From Leptolyngbya sp. DLM2.Bin27 (GTDB lineage Bacteria; Cyanobacteriota; Cyanobacteriia; Phormidesmidales; Phormidesmidaceae): a DNA stretch of 44,978 bases. Location: contig RECJ01000190.1 in NCBI GenBank assembly GCA_007694115.1, positions 1-44,978 on the forward strand, read 5' to 3'. The notes below the pieces were generated by a model that searched no databases, was not told the DNA's origin, and saw only the letters and a list, made by a program, of their open reading frames with translations. How positions within the stretch are numbered: position 1 is the stretch's first letter; every line of letters starts with the position of its first letter. Below are positions 23,623 to 32,164 of the stretch, one piece after another. A program made the position numbers and the translations under genes.

Positions 23623-24138
23623 CTAGGGAGATTGCATCGGTGAGTCGATGGGGCTGACCTCAAGCACCACCGGGGGGCGCTGGGCAGGGGCTCTGCCCCC
23701 GGTCGGTTCCCCCGGAGCCGCACTGGGGGCAGCGGGCAGAGTGTAGACAGCCTCCACCTGCTCACTGGGGCGTGGCGTGGCCACAAAGCGGTCTTCTTCA
23801 ATCAGATAGGTGACCACCTCTGCCCGCAGAGTATTGCCCTCTTGGTTGACAACTACATTGCCGCTGAGCACAATCCGCTGCTCGTTGCTAAAAAAGTCGG
23901 CCTGGGCCGAGGTTGCCTGAATCCGCCGGGACGGATAGTCGATCTGCACATTGCCCCGAGCCGTAATTATCCCCGTTGCCGCATTGGCCTCTTGAATATC
24001 GGATCGCAGGGTAATGGTGCCTCCAGCCTGAGCCTGGGCCGGGCTGCCCCCCAGTGGGGCCAGCGTGCCGCCATCGAGGGCCATAAAGCCCCCCGCCACC
24101 GCCCCGACTAACCAAACCCAGCCAGCCCTACGCCCCAT
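23623..24138 (-). CDS. lptA: LptA-like LPS transport periplasmic protein (OstA-like)
   Basis: 171 residues: a signal peptide (GWVWLVGAVAGGFMALDGG), then an OstA/LptA-type beta-jellyroll (about 35-125) with alternating strands ITLRSDIQEANAATGIITARGNVQIDYP, ADFFSNEQRIVLSGNVVVNQ and LRAEVVTYLIEEDRFVA. LptA bridges the periplasm and carries LPS. The C-terminal Pro/Ala-rich tail is variable. It is the first of the lpt genes on this strand, but lptB lies about 1.9 kb downstream, separated by the oxygenase gene. Divergent from the threonine aldolase gene. Confidence 0.85.
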   Translation of the reverse strand: MGRRAGWVWLVGAVAGGFMALDGGTLAPLGGSPAQAQAGGTITLRSDIQEANAATGIITARGNVQIDYPSRRIQATSAQADFFSNEQRIVLSGNVVVNQEGNTLRAEVVTYLIEEDRFVATPRPSEQVEAVYTLPAAPSAAPGEPTGGRAPAQRPPVVLEVSPIDSPMQSP

Positions 24139-24335
24139 AGCCCAATCCCTAACTCTGTTGCAGTTCTCTGTTTTTATAAGCTCCCCAATCTTACTGCAAT
24201 CCCTCTCTCACCCACTGGGTGCCTGGCCCAATCCCGGCTTCGTCCACCCATCTATCTTCCCCCCCTCAGTCCTGTTCATCCGTACAGCCCTCCCCCACCC
24301 ACGCTATTCTCAAAACAATTTCACCCCATGCTGCT

Positions 24336-25406
24336 ATGCTCTCGACCCGACCGACCACCCGACCGGTTCAATTTGCCAGCGACAACTACTCTGGCATCTG
24401 CCCTGAGGCGCTGGACTATTTACTCCAGGCCAACCAGGGGGATGCGCCCGCCTACGGTGACGACGATTGGACCCAGCAGGCGGCCGATAAATTTCGAGAA
24501 ATCTTTGACATCGACTGCGAAGTTTTCTTTGTGTTTAACGGCACGGCGGCCAACTCGCTCACCCTGGCGTCTCTGTGCCAGTCGTACCACAGCGTCATCT
24601 GCCACGAGCTGGCCCACATCGAAACCGACGAATGCGGTGCGCCTGAGTTTGCCAGCAACGGCTCGAAGCTGCTGCTGGCCCAGGGTGAGCAGGGCAAGCT
24701 CGACCCGGCTCACATCGAGCGCCTAATTACCAAGCGCACCGACATTCACTACCCCAAACCCAAGGTGATCAGCCTCACCCAGGCAACGGAAGTGGGCACG
24801 ATCTACACCACCGACGAGCTGGCTGCGATCGCAGCCTTAGCCCGCCACCACGGGCTCAAAGTCCACATGGATGGAGCCCGTTTTGCCAATGCGGTGGTGG
24901 CCTCGGGCAAAACCCCGGCAGAGCTGACCTGGAAGGCGGGCATTGATGTGCTGTGCTGCTGCGGCACCAAAAACGGCATGGGCATAGGCGAGGCGATTTT
25001 ATTTTTTGACAAAGCCCTAGCCGAAGATTTTGCCTACCGCTGCAAGCAGGCGGGGCAGCTGGCTTCCAAAATGCGGTTTATCTCAGCCCCCTGGCTGGGG
25101 CTGCTCGAAACCGGAGCCTGGCTACGCAACGCCGCCCACGCCAACCGCATGGCCGCCTATCTAGAGCAGCAGCTTCAGGGCATACCTGGACTAAATATGC
25201 TGTTTCCCCGCCAGGTGAACGGGGTGTTTGTGCAGCTGCCCCAGGCCCTGACCGACGAGCTGTACCGCCGGGGCTGGAAGTTCTATACCTTCATTGGCAC
25301 CGACGGCGCGCGGCTGATGTGCGCTTGGAACACCACACCCGAAGCGATCGATGCCCTGGTGGCCGATATTAACGATGTGGTTGGTCGCTTGGCCAAATCT
25401 GGCTAA
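24336..25406 (+). CDS. ltaE: Low-specificity L-threonine aldolase
   Basis: PLP enzyme that splits threonine or allo-threonine into glycine and acetaldehyde. The best start is ATG 24336 (LSTRPTTRPVQFASDNYSG), 356 residues; the frame runs 117 bp further upstream without family features. Conserved parts are GDAPAYGDDDWTQQAADKFREIF, ICHELAHIETDECGAPEF, ISLTQATEVGTIYT, KVHMDGARFANAVV and CCGTKNGMGIGEAILFF, where the Lys binds PLP. The C-terminal lobe, with GLNMLFPRQVNGVFVQL and FYTFIGTDGARLMCAWNT, completes the fold. Confidence 0.92.
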   Translation: MLSTRPTTRPVQFASDNYSGICPEALDYLLQANQGDAPAYGDDDWTQQAADKFREIFDIDCEVFFVFNGTAANSLTLASLCQSYHSVICHELAHIETDECGAPEFASNGSKLLLAQGEQGKLDPAHIERLITKRTDIHYPKPKVISLTQATEVGTIYTTDELAAIAALARHHGLKVHMDGARFANAVVASGKTPAELTWKAGIDVLCCCGTKNGMGIGEAILFFDKALAEDFAYRCKQAGQLASKMRFISAPWLGLLETGAWLRNAAHANRMAAYLEQQLQGIPGLNMLFPRQVNGVFVQLPQALTDELYRRGWKFYTFIGTDGARLMCAWNTTPEAIDALVADINDVVGRLAKSG

Positions 25407-25472
25407 GCCAAACAGCTCCGGCAACTGCTAAAAAATCGTTTTCCCAGTGGTGGGCAGTGCTTTTGCTATGAG

Positions 25473-25492
25473 CCAGGGAGTTCACTCCCTGG
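25473..25492. terminator. Hairpin between convergent ltaE and the pRiA4b-like gene
   Basis: CCAGGGAG, loop TTCA, CTCCCTGG: a perfect 8-bp stem 67 bp after ltaE and 25 bp after the end of the minus-strand gene. It lacks a long U-run on either strand, so it is only a possible transcript end. Confidence 0.45.
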
Positions 25493-25516
25493 TGATTGTG
25501 GCTTCGGGAAATCTCC

Positions 25517-26107
25517 TCACTCTCCCACGATCTGCGCTAGAGCGTCTCCTGCCAACGCCTGCAAGCGGCTGTTGGCGGCGGCTAAATCAAAATACTCGGG
25601 GTCAAAGTCGTAGCCGACCCGTTGCCAGAGGGCGTCGACCTCGTCTGGATCGTCACTATCGCCCAGGCGATCGAGCAGGTCAACGTAATCCCACACCCCG
25701 TTGCAAAACTCTGGGGGGCACTGGCGCTCTCCAGCGGTGCAGCAAGGCAGTGGGCCAGCGGTAAAGCTGGTGGAGCCAATCGACTCTAGCGTCACCTTGT
25801 GCAGCCAGCCCTGGGCGGGGGCGTAGATGTAGAGCAAGGCGTCGTGGGGCTGGGTGAGCAGGGTCGAGAGCGCTGGCCCTTGGGGGCCAGTCTCTAACCC
25901 TCCCGCTGCGCCCTCGGCCAAAACCTGCCCCTGCGCCTTAAATCGGTAAGCAGCCTGCCCCGACCAGCCGATTGTCGCCGCCAGCACCCGATGCAGTGCG
26001 GCCAGCGGCAGATTGCTCTGGACGCAGACCTGTCGCCAGATAGCCGGGTCGCTATCGCTTATTTCCACCCGTAGATCATAGGTCTCGACCATGGAGCTAA
26101 CCGCCAT
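25517..26107 (-). CDS. Plasmid pRiA4b ORF-3-like protein
   Basis: 196 residues matching the pRiA4b ORF-3-like family: TYDLRVEISDSDPAIWRQVCVQSNLPLAALHRVLAATIGW at the N-terminus, then YRFKAQG, and DALLYIYAPAQGWLHKVTLE. It ends with CTAGERQCPPEFCNGVWDYVDLLD, the conserved zinc/Cys-containing C-terminus (CCTAGERQCPPE). Function is unknown; the family is often found with mobile or regulatory genes. ATG 26107 or 26092 (MVETYDLRV) can start it. The VOC gene lies 135 bp upstream on the same strand. Confidence 0.85.
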   Translation of the reverse strand: MAVSSMVETYDLRVEISDSDPAIWRQVCVQSNLPLAALHRVLAATIGWSGQAAYRFKAQGQVLAEGAAGGLETGPQGPALSTLLTQPHDALLYIYAPAQGWLHKVTLESIGSTSFTAGPLPCCTAGERQCPPEFCNGVWDYVDLLDRLGDSDDPDEVDALWQRVGYDFDPEYFDLAAANSRLQALAGDALAQIVGE

Positions 26108-26242
26108 AGCAGTTCACAGTGAAAGGTCTGGTTATTCTGGTTATATCGATGGCCATCGCGCTTAGAGCATAGTCGCTTCCAGGGGTAAAAACCGGGACAG
26201 CGCCATGACGTAGGGCCACCGCTCCGGGATATATGTCATGCC

Positions 26243-26596
26243 CTAATCGTTCTGGCGATGACGACAGATCTCGGGTTGAGCCGGGTAGCTTGCCTCCGGC
26301 CAGGCGGCTGTGATCTCAGCGGCCTGGTGGTGGGCGGCAAAGCGTTCCCAGGTGATGCCGTTGACATCGACCTCTGAGGAGAAGGTCTCGGCATCATCAT
26401 CTTCCCACCCCAGGTGACGCAGTTGGCCGGGGGCGACCCCAGCCCCCTGACGAATTGACAGATTCAGGGTCTCGGTGCGCCACAGGGCGTAGGCCCCCTC
26501 AATCACCAGCGCTGGGGCACAGCCCAACCGGGCAGAATAGTCGGCCACAGAGGCCGCGATGTCGTCGGTTGAGAGGGCCAAGTGGAGCTTTTTCAT
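26243..26596 (-). CDS. VOC (glyoxalase/bleomycin-resistance-like) fold protein
   Basis: 117 residues starting KKLHLALSTDDIAASVADYSARLGCAP, the beta-alpha-beta start of vicinal-oxygen-chelate domains, then ALWRTETLNLSIRQG and QLRHLGWEDDDAETF. One metal-binding-type position (His-5 in LHLALS) and the Glu in RTETLN are visible. It resembles a small cyanobacterial VOC family I have seen as hypothetical. Function is unknown. Divergent from cpcT across 89 bp. Confidence 0.75.
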   Translation of the reverse strand: MKKLHLALSTDDIAASVADYSARLGCAPALVIEGAYALWRTETLNLSIRQGAGVAPGQLRHLGWEDDDAETFSSEVDVNGITWERFAAHHQAAEITAAWPEASYPAQPEICRHRQND

Positions 26597-26685
26597 TGGG
26601 CTTCAGAAGAGCATTTGGCCAGAGCCAGCACCGCCGACCCTGTAAACTAAAGTCAACCCTACCACGACGCTTTCTACACCCATCC

Positions 26686-27276
26686 ATGACCCACGCCACC
26701 GACACCCACACCCTGGCCCGCTGGATGGCGGCAGACTTTAGCAACCAGCAGCAGGCCTTCGACAACCCGCCCCTGTTTGCCCACATTCGCGTCTGCATGC
26801 GCCCCCTGGCTCCCGAAATTCTCGGCGGCACCGGCTTTTACATCGAGCAGGCCTACGACTTTCAGATCAAGCAGCCCTACCGGGCTCGCGGCATGAAGCT
26901 CAGCCCCCAGGGCGACCATATTCTGATCGAAAACTACAGGGTGAAGGATGCCGAAACCTTCTATGGTGCCTCCCGCGATCTAGAGCAGCTAGCCAAACTC
27001 ACCACCGACCACTTCGAGAAAACCCCCGGCTGCGACATGATCGTCCACTGGACGGGCACCAAATTTAAAGGGGCGGTCGAACCCGGCAACGCCTGCATGG
27101 TCACCCGCAACGGCAGGCTCACCTACCTCGACAGCGAGTTTGAAATCGACGCCGACCAGTTTATCAGCTGGGACCGGGGCCGTGACCCCGAGACCCACGA
27201 GCACCTGTGGGGGTCACTGGCGGGGCCGTTTATGTTTAAGCGCCGGGCGAGTTTCGCGGATGAAGTGAAGGGGTGA
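26686..27276 (+). CDS. cpcT: Phycobiliprotein chromophore lyase, CpcT/CpeT family
   Basis: Attaches phycocyanobilin to the beta-subunit Cys at about position 153-155 of phycocyanin or phycoerythrocyanin. The 196 residues show the CpcT pattern: LARWMAADFSNQQQAFDNPPLFAHIRVCMRPL, GTGFYIEQAYDFQIKQPYRAR, ILIENYRVKDAETFYGASRDL, GCDMIVHWTGTKFKGAVEPGN, and the conserved end DPETHEHLWGSLAGPFMFKRRASF. ATG 26686 starts the family N-terminus; the frame extends 231 bp upstream across the VOC gene and is not used. No phycocyanin genes are nearby. Phycobilisomes are therefore implied for the organism. Some family members are paralogues whose specificity cannot be read here. Confidence 0.9.
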   Translation: MTHATDTHTLARWMAADFSNQQQAFDNPPLFAHIRVCMRPLAPEILGGTGFYIEQAYDFQIKQPYRARGMKLSPQGDHILIENYRVKDAETFYGASRDLEQLAKLTTDHFEKTPGCDMIVHWTGTKFKGAVEPGNACMVTRNGRLTYLDSEFEIDADQFISWDRGRDPETHEHLWGSLAGPFMFKRRASFADEVKG

Positions 27277-27303
27277 TCACGCATCACCTTGACCCGCTGT
27301 GCT

Positions 27304-27801
27304 TCAATTTAGGGGGTTTTGTGAGCTTAGGGCCTCAGCTACCCCGTAGAGTGGTGTGCTAGATATTGCACTTTCTGGTAGCTGAGATTTGAGCAAGACA
27401 TCTTCCCTAGCTTGCTGATAGGCGTCGGGATAGATATCTGTCAGCGCTGCTCTTAGGCTAGGGCTATCGTCCAGCACCAGATGAATCTGCCGCCGCTGCT
27501 CGATGATCGTGTTGCGCCAACCCCGATCATTGTGTTCCCGTTCAGAAGCCCAGTGGTGGAGCTTGAGCAAATGCTCTAGCAGTACGATGAGGCGGCTTTT
27601 GAGTTCTCGGCGCTCACTTCGCCCCATGCTCTCAATTTCTTCAATGACGTTATCCCAGTCCACCTGATCAAAGGCTTTGGCTTTGATTGCCCCAGCCGTT
27701 TGCTGTATCCACTGGTAGAAGTCGCGCTCGTACAGGCTGGGCTGGCCGGGGACGGAGGCACCATCGGTTTCGCCAATCTGATTTAGAGGGAAGTGTTCCA
27801 T
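27304..27801 (-). CDS. DUF29 family protein
   Basis: 165 residues from ATG 27801. The core SLYERDFYQWIQQTAGAIKAKAFDQVDWDNVIEEIESMGRSERRELKSRLIVLLEHLLKLHHW is the DUF29 family, common and highly multicopy in cyanobacteria. The rest (WRNTIIEQRRQIHLVLDDSPSLR, YPDAYQQAREDVL) completes it. All alpha-helical, soluble, function unknown. The frame extends to 28053 but that part overlaps the leuS coding region and is not used. Confidence 0.88.
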   Translation of the reverse strand: MEHFPLNQIGETDGASVPGQPSLYERDFYQWIQQTAGAIKAKAFDQVDWDNVIEEIESMGRSERRELKSRLIVLLEHLLKLHHWASEREHNDRGWRNTIIEQRRQIHLVLDDSPSLRAALTDIYPDAYQQAREDVLLKSQLPESAISSTPLYGVAEALSSQNPLN

Positions 27802-27950
27802 TGGCCTGTCTGCTACGAACTTAACTTGCGGAAACCCCAGCACCTCACCGAGCAAATTATGATAGGTCTTTGCTTGGGCTGGCTCTGAGCAACCCCACTC
27901 CCGTCTATTATGGGGAACATCGCACCAGTGCAGCAGTAGGAGCCAGGGAC

Positions 27951-30557
27951 GTGGAGTCCAATAAATATTCCCCCGCAGACATCGAGACCAAGTGGCAGCA
28001 GGTTTGGGCCGAGCAGGGGCTAGATCAAGCCATCGAAAACCCCGACCAGCCAAAGTTCTATGCGCTGTCGATGTTTCCGTACCCGTCGGGGAACCTGCAC
28101 ATGGGCCACGTACGCAACTACACCATTACCGACGTAGTGGCGCGGGTGCGACGGATGCAGGGCTACCGGGTGCTGCACCCCATGGGCTGGGATGCCTTTG
28201 GCCTGCCCGCCGAAAATGCGGCGATTGACCGGGGCATTCACCCGGCCCAGTGGACAGAGCAGAATATTGCCCAGATGAAGGCGCAGCTGCAAGAACTGGG
28301 CCTCTCCTACGACTGGGAGCGAGAAGTGGCCACCTGCGCCCCCGACTACTACCACTGGACTCAGTGGATTTTTATTCAAATGCTGAATATGGGGCTGGCC
28401 TACCAGAAAGAGGCGGCGGTCAACTGGGACCCCATCGACCAGACGGTGCTAGCCAACGAGCAGGTCGATAGCGAGGGCAAGTCTTGGCGATCGGGGGCGA
28501 TCGTCGAGAAAAAACTGCTGCGCCAGTGGTTTCTGAAAATTACCGACTACGCCGAAGAGCTGCTGCAAGACCTGGATCAACTGCCCGGCTGGCCCGAGCG
28601 GGTGCGCACCATGCAGGCCAACTGGATTGGTAAATCGACCGGAGCGCAGGTGGTGTTTACGACCGAAGCGGGCGATGCCCTGCCCGTATTTACCACTCGC
28701 CCCGACACTCTCTGGGGAGCCACCTTTATGGTGCTGTCGCCCGAGCATCCTTTGGTCGAAAAACTGACCAGCCCCGACCATGTAGCAGCGGTGGAGGACT
28801 ACCGCAAGGCCGCCGCCGCCAAAAGCGAGATTGACCGCACCGCCGAAGACCGGGAGAAAACCGGAGTGTGGACGGGCAGCTACGCCGTGAACCCAGTCAA
28901 CGGCGCAAAAATCCCCATCTGGATTGCCGACTATGTGCTGATGGGCTACGGCACCGGGGCAATTATGGCGGTGCCCGCCCACGACCAGCGCGATTTTGAG
29001 TTTGCCCGCAAGTTTTCTCTGCCGGTGACGGTGGTGGTGCAGCCCGAGGGAGAAATGTTGGACGGTGACACCTTGACTAAAGCCTGGCCCGGTGAGGGGG
29101 TGATGGTCAACTCGGGGCCGCTGGATGGCATTGTGGCGGGTAAGGGCGAGGGGCAGAGCGTGGCGGCGGCCATCGCCTGGCTGGAGGCCAACCAAAAAGG
29201 CCAGGGCGAGTCAAACTATCGCCTGCGCGACTGGCTGATCTCGCGCCAGCGCTACTGGGGGGTGCCGATTCCGGTGGTGCACTGCGACGAGTGCGGCATT
29301 GTGCCCGTGCCCGACGAGCAATTGCCCGTCACCCTGCCCGAGGATGTGGAGTTTTCGGGGCGGGGCGCGTCGCCCCTGGCCCAGCTAGAGGACTGGGTGA
29401 ATGTGCCCTGCCCCCTCTGCAACCGCCCGGCCCGGCGCGAAACCGATACCATGGACACCTTTATTGACTCGTCGTGGTATTTTTTGCGCTACACCGATGC
29501 CAAAAACCCCGCTCAGGCCTTTGACTCGATCAAGGCCAACGGCTGGATGCCGGTGGATCAGTACGTGGGCGGCATTGAGCACGCGATTTTGCACCTGCTG
29601 TACTCGCGGTTTATTACCAAGGTGCTGCGCGATCGCGGCCTCTTGACCTGTGACGAACCCTTTGAGCGGCTGCTGACCCAGGGCATGGTGCAAAACACCG
29701 CCTACAAAAACCCCAAAACTGGCCGGTATGTGGCTCCTGAGCAGGTCACCGATCCTGAGCATCCGGTAGACCCTGACACGGGGGATGCCCTGGAGGTGTT
29801 CTACGAAAAAATGTCGAAGTCAAAGTACAACGGCGTTGACCCCAAGGCGGTGCTGACCAAGTACGGAGCCGACACCGCCCGCATGTTTATTCTGTTTAAG
29901 GCTCCGCCCGAGAAGGATTTGGAGTGGGATGACGCCGATGTGGAAGGGCAGTTCCGCTTTCTCAACCGCGTCTGGCGACTGGTCACCGAATACATCGCCC
30001 AAAATGCCAATATTGGGGCGAACGGGGGTTCGCCCGCCGGGGATGTTGCCACTGCCGATCTCTCCAAAGACGAAAAAACCCTGCGCCGCGCCATTCACAC
30101 CGCCATTCAGGCGATCACCGAAGACATTGACGGTGACTACCAGTTCAACACCGCCGTCTCCGAGCTGATGAAGCTCAGCAACGCCCTGACCGACTCGGTC
30201 GCGAAAGATTCTCCGGTTTACACCGAGGGTGTGCAAGCCCTGGTGCTGCTGCTGGCCCCCTTTGCCCCCCACCTGGCCGACGAACTCTGGCACCAGTTGG
30301 GGCATACAGACTCGGTACACCGCTCCCCCTGGCCTGTGTTTGACCCCAGCGCCCTGGTGGTGGATGAGATCACCCTGGTGATTCAAATCATGGGTAAAAC
30401 ACGCGGCACCCTGGAGGTGCCCGCCGACTCCGATCGGGCCGCCCTAGAGCGCTACGCCCGTGAGTCAGACGTGGCCCAGCGATATCTGGAGGGCAAAGCG
30501 ATCAAGAAGGTGATTGTGGTGCCGGGGAAGCTGGTGAACTTTGTGGTGGCGGGGTAG
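27951..30557 (+). CDS. leuS: Leucyl-tRNA synthetase
   Basis: Charges tRNA(Leu); class Ia synthetase. The GTG at 27951 begins [18 protein letters not shown], the usual start, and has an AGGAG site at 27938-27942; upstream frame to 27870 is not conserved. The product is 868 residues, as usual. The HIGH motif appears as [17 protein letters not shown] and KMSKS as [12 protein letters not shown]. The CP1 editing domain is about 220-420, with [21 protein letters not shown] and [21 protein letters not shown]. The Zn-like motif [13 protein letters not shown] and [11 protein letters not shown] are present, and the C-terminal [16 protein letters not shown] region completes the enzyme. Confidence 0.97.
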   Translation: MESNKYSPADIETKWQQVWAEQGLDQAIENPDQPKFYALSMFPYPSGNLHMGHVRNYTITDVVARVRRMQGYRVLHPMGWDAFGLPAENAAIDRGIHPAQWTEQNIAQMKAQLQELGLSYDWEREVATCAPDYYHWTQWIFIQMLNMGLAYQKEAAVNWDPIDQTVLANEQVDSEGKSWRSGAIVEKKLLRQWFLKITDYAEELLQDLDQLPGWPERVRTMQANWIGKSTGAQVVFTTEAGDALPVFTTRPDTLWGATFMVLSPEHPLVEKLTSPDHVAAVEDYRKAAAAKSEIDRTAEDREKTGVWTGSYAVNPVNGAKIPIWIADYVLMGYGTGAIMAVPAHDQRDFEFARKFSLPVTVVVQPEGEMLDGDTLTKAWPGEGVMVNSGPLDGIVAGKGEGQSVAAAIAWLEANQKGQGESNYRLRDWLISRQRYWGVPIPVVHCDECGIVPVPDEQLPVTLPEDVEFSGRGASPLAQLEDWVNVPCPLCNRPARRETDTMDTFIDSSWYFLRYTDAKNPAQAFDSIKANGWMPVDQYVGGIEHAILHLLYSRFITKVLRDRGLLTCDEPFERLLTQGMVQNTAYKNPKTGRYVAPEQVTDPEHPVDPDTGDALEVFYEKMSKSKYNGVDPKAVLTKYGADTARMFILFKAPPEKDLEWDDADVEGQFRFLNRVWRLVTEYIAQNANIGANGGSPAGDVATADLSKDEKTLRRAIHTAIQAITEDIDGDYQFNTAVSELMKLSNALTDSVAKDSPVYTEGVQALVLLLAPFAPHLADELWHQLGHTDSVHRSPWPVFDPSALVVDEITLVIQIMGKTRGTLEVPADSDRAALERYARESDVAQRYLEGKAIKKVIVVPGKLVNFVVAG

Positions 30558-30656
30558 CGATCGCACAGTTTGCGGCGTAATTTGGCCACCGTCGCGCCAG
30601 CCCCTGGCTTGCCCCCGGCATCTCGCCTGCGCAGCGATCGTTAAGCACGTGACCAA

Positions 30657-30698
30657 CCTTGAACCCTGCACCGTAAACCTTGAACCCTGCACCGCAAA
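30657..30698. repeat. Two tandem copies of a 21-bp unit
   Basis: CCTTGAACCCTGCACCG(T/C)AAA is repeated at 30657-30677 and 30678-30698, between leuS and the end of the EAL gene. Similar wording (accgtaaacc) occurs in the repeat at 9805-9849. No function assigned. Confidence 0.85.
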
Positions 30699-30700
30699 CC

Positions 30701-31918
30701 CTAGTCAGCGCATTGGGCAATCCAGTCCCAGATCTCGGCTTCAGCCATGGGGCGGGCAATGTGGTAGCCCTGGGCCAAATCGCAGCCAATGTCAGTCAAA
30801 AATGCCAACGTATCGCGGTCTTCAACCCCCTCGGCGGTGCAGCGCAGCCCCAGGCTGTGGCCCAAATCAACGATAAACTTCACCACCGTGCGCGATTCTG
30901 ACGAGGTCATCGCCGTCATGACAAAGGATTTGTCGACCTTGATTTCTGAAAAGGGCAGCCGCACCAGCTGCAGCATTGATGAAAACCCGGTGCCAAAGTC
31001 GTCAATCGACAGATGAAAGCCAATCATCCGCAGGCGGGTGAGCAGATCGAGGGAGGCCACGGGGTCATCCATGGCGCTGGTTTCAGTCAGCTCAAAAATC
31101 AGCCGGGCGGGGGCAACCTGCCAGGCCTGGCACTGCTTTTGCACCCGCTCAAACAGCGTCTCATTGCCCAGGGTGCGGGCGGAGATATTGACCGAGAGCA
31201 TGATGCGATCGCAGGTCGCTGCCGACAGCTTGGCCTCGGCAGCGGCCCCGGCGCACAGCGGCCCAAACCAGGCCATGGCCTGATCGATCACCTGATCGGT
31301 GATCGGGTCGATCAGGCCACAGCTTTCGGCCAGGGGAATAAACCGCAGGGGCGGCAGCAGACCATAGCAGGGGTGGGCCCACCGCACTAGCGCCTCAAAG
31401 CCAGCCAGCTCACCGGTAGCACACAGCACCTTGGGCTGATAGACCAGTACAAACTCGCGCCGATCTAGGGCCTGCTGGAGGTCGGCAGCGGTGAAGTCAG
31501 AGGGCGGCACCGGGGGCGACAGCGGCGACAGATGGGGGACAGCGGCAATCTGGCCCCGCAGCATGTCTCGCAGCTGGGAGGGCGAAAAGGGTTTGGCCAG
31601 CACCCCGGCGATGTCAAGGCCGTGCTCGACTGCCGATCGGCCCGCAGCATCGAGCACCCGGCTACCCACCCCGCTGGTAATAATAATCTTGGCTCGACAA
31701 GCTAGCTGAGCCAGCTCAGACATCACCTGCAGCCCGTCCATACCGGGCATCACCAAGTCGAGGGCAATGTGGGTGGGCTGCCACTCGTGAAGCAGGTCAA
31801 AAAACCGGCTGGGGGTATCGGTAAAGTGCACCTCTAGGCCAGCAAACTCAGCAATCCGCTGAATCGTCGCTCCGGTCATGGGGTCGTCATCTAGGATCAA
31901 TAGGCGGCGATCACTCAC
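30701..31918 (-). CDS. Response regulator with EAL c-di-GMP phosphodiesterase domain
   Basis: 405 residues. A receiver domain (about 5-120) has LILDDDP, phospho-acceptor Asp54 (HIALDLVMPGMDG) and Lys109 (LAKPF). An EAL domain (about 145-400) keeps the residues needed for catalysis: EAL at 175-177, Asn244 (VNIS), Glu276/Glu279 (FELTET), Asp306-Asp307 (DDFGTGFS), Lys327 (IKVDK) and Glu363 (AEGVED). It should hydrolyse c-di-GMP when phosphorylated or otherwise activated. Start GTG 31918. It lies downstream of the membrane PAS hybrid kinase on the same strand, with a gap of about 246 bp. Its likely partner is that kinase or the nearby LOV kinase, but pairing is inferred. Confidence 0.93.
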   Translation of the reverse strand: MSDRRLLILDDDPMTGATIQRIAEFAGLEVHFTDTPSRFFDLLHEWQPTHIALDLVMPGMDGLQVMSELAQLACRAKIIITSGVGSRVLDAAGRSAVEHGLDIAGVLAKPFSPSQLRDMLRGQIAAVPHLSPLSPPVPPSDFTAADLQQALDRREFVLVYQPKVLCATGELAGFEALVRWAHPCYGLLPPLRFIPLAESCGLIDPITDQVIDQAMAWFGPLCAGAAAEAKLSAATCDRIMLSVNISARTLGNETLFERVQKQCQAWQVAPARLIFELTETSAMDDPVASLDLLTRLRMIGFHLSIDDFGTGFSSMLQLVRLPFSEIKVDKSFVMTAMTSSESRTVVKFIVDLGHSLGLRCTAEGVEDRDTLAFLTDIGCDLAQGYHIARPMAEAEIWDWIAQCAD

Positions 31919-32164
31919 GGTTGGCCTCCCCTGCTATTGCCGCTCTGCATTATCTTTTTACCCCCTATCACGTTGGTCATGCCCAGTTCATCCTGCCCAT
32001 AGATCTTGGCCATGGCTCCGTCAGCCGTCTAAGACTTGGCGATTTTCCCACTCCACCGTCGTCAGGGCCAGGTGGTGAAAGGGGCAGCTGCGGGTGTCAT
32101 GGGCACAGCATCGGCGCTGCACAGGGCCGGCGCTGCGCCCTAGCGTCGTCGGGAGAGGGCAGGG
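31919..32164. other. Gap between PAS hybrid kinase and EAL regulator
   Basis: About 246 bp on the minus strand side, GC-rich, no ORF with support. It may carry the EAL gene promoter. No terminator hairpin is evident. Confidence 0.4.

Noticed and set aside
26455..26685. N-terminal extension of CpcT
   Set aside because: It overlaps the VOC gene on the other strand and is not CpcT-like; ATG 26686 gives the normal family start.
27802..28053. N-terminal extension of the DUF29 protein
   Set aside because: It overlaps the leuS start region and lacks DUF29 similarity.
28449..29195. 248-codon minus frame inside leuS
   Set aside because: Antisense shadow of the leuS editing-domain region, with a His/Gly-rich product.
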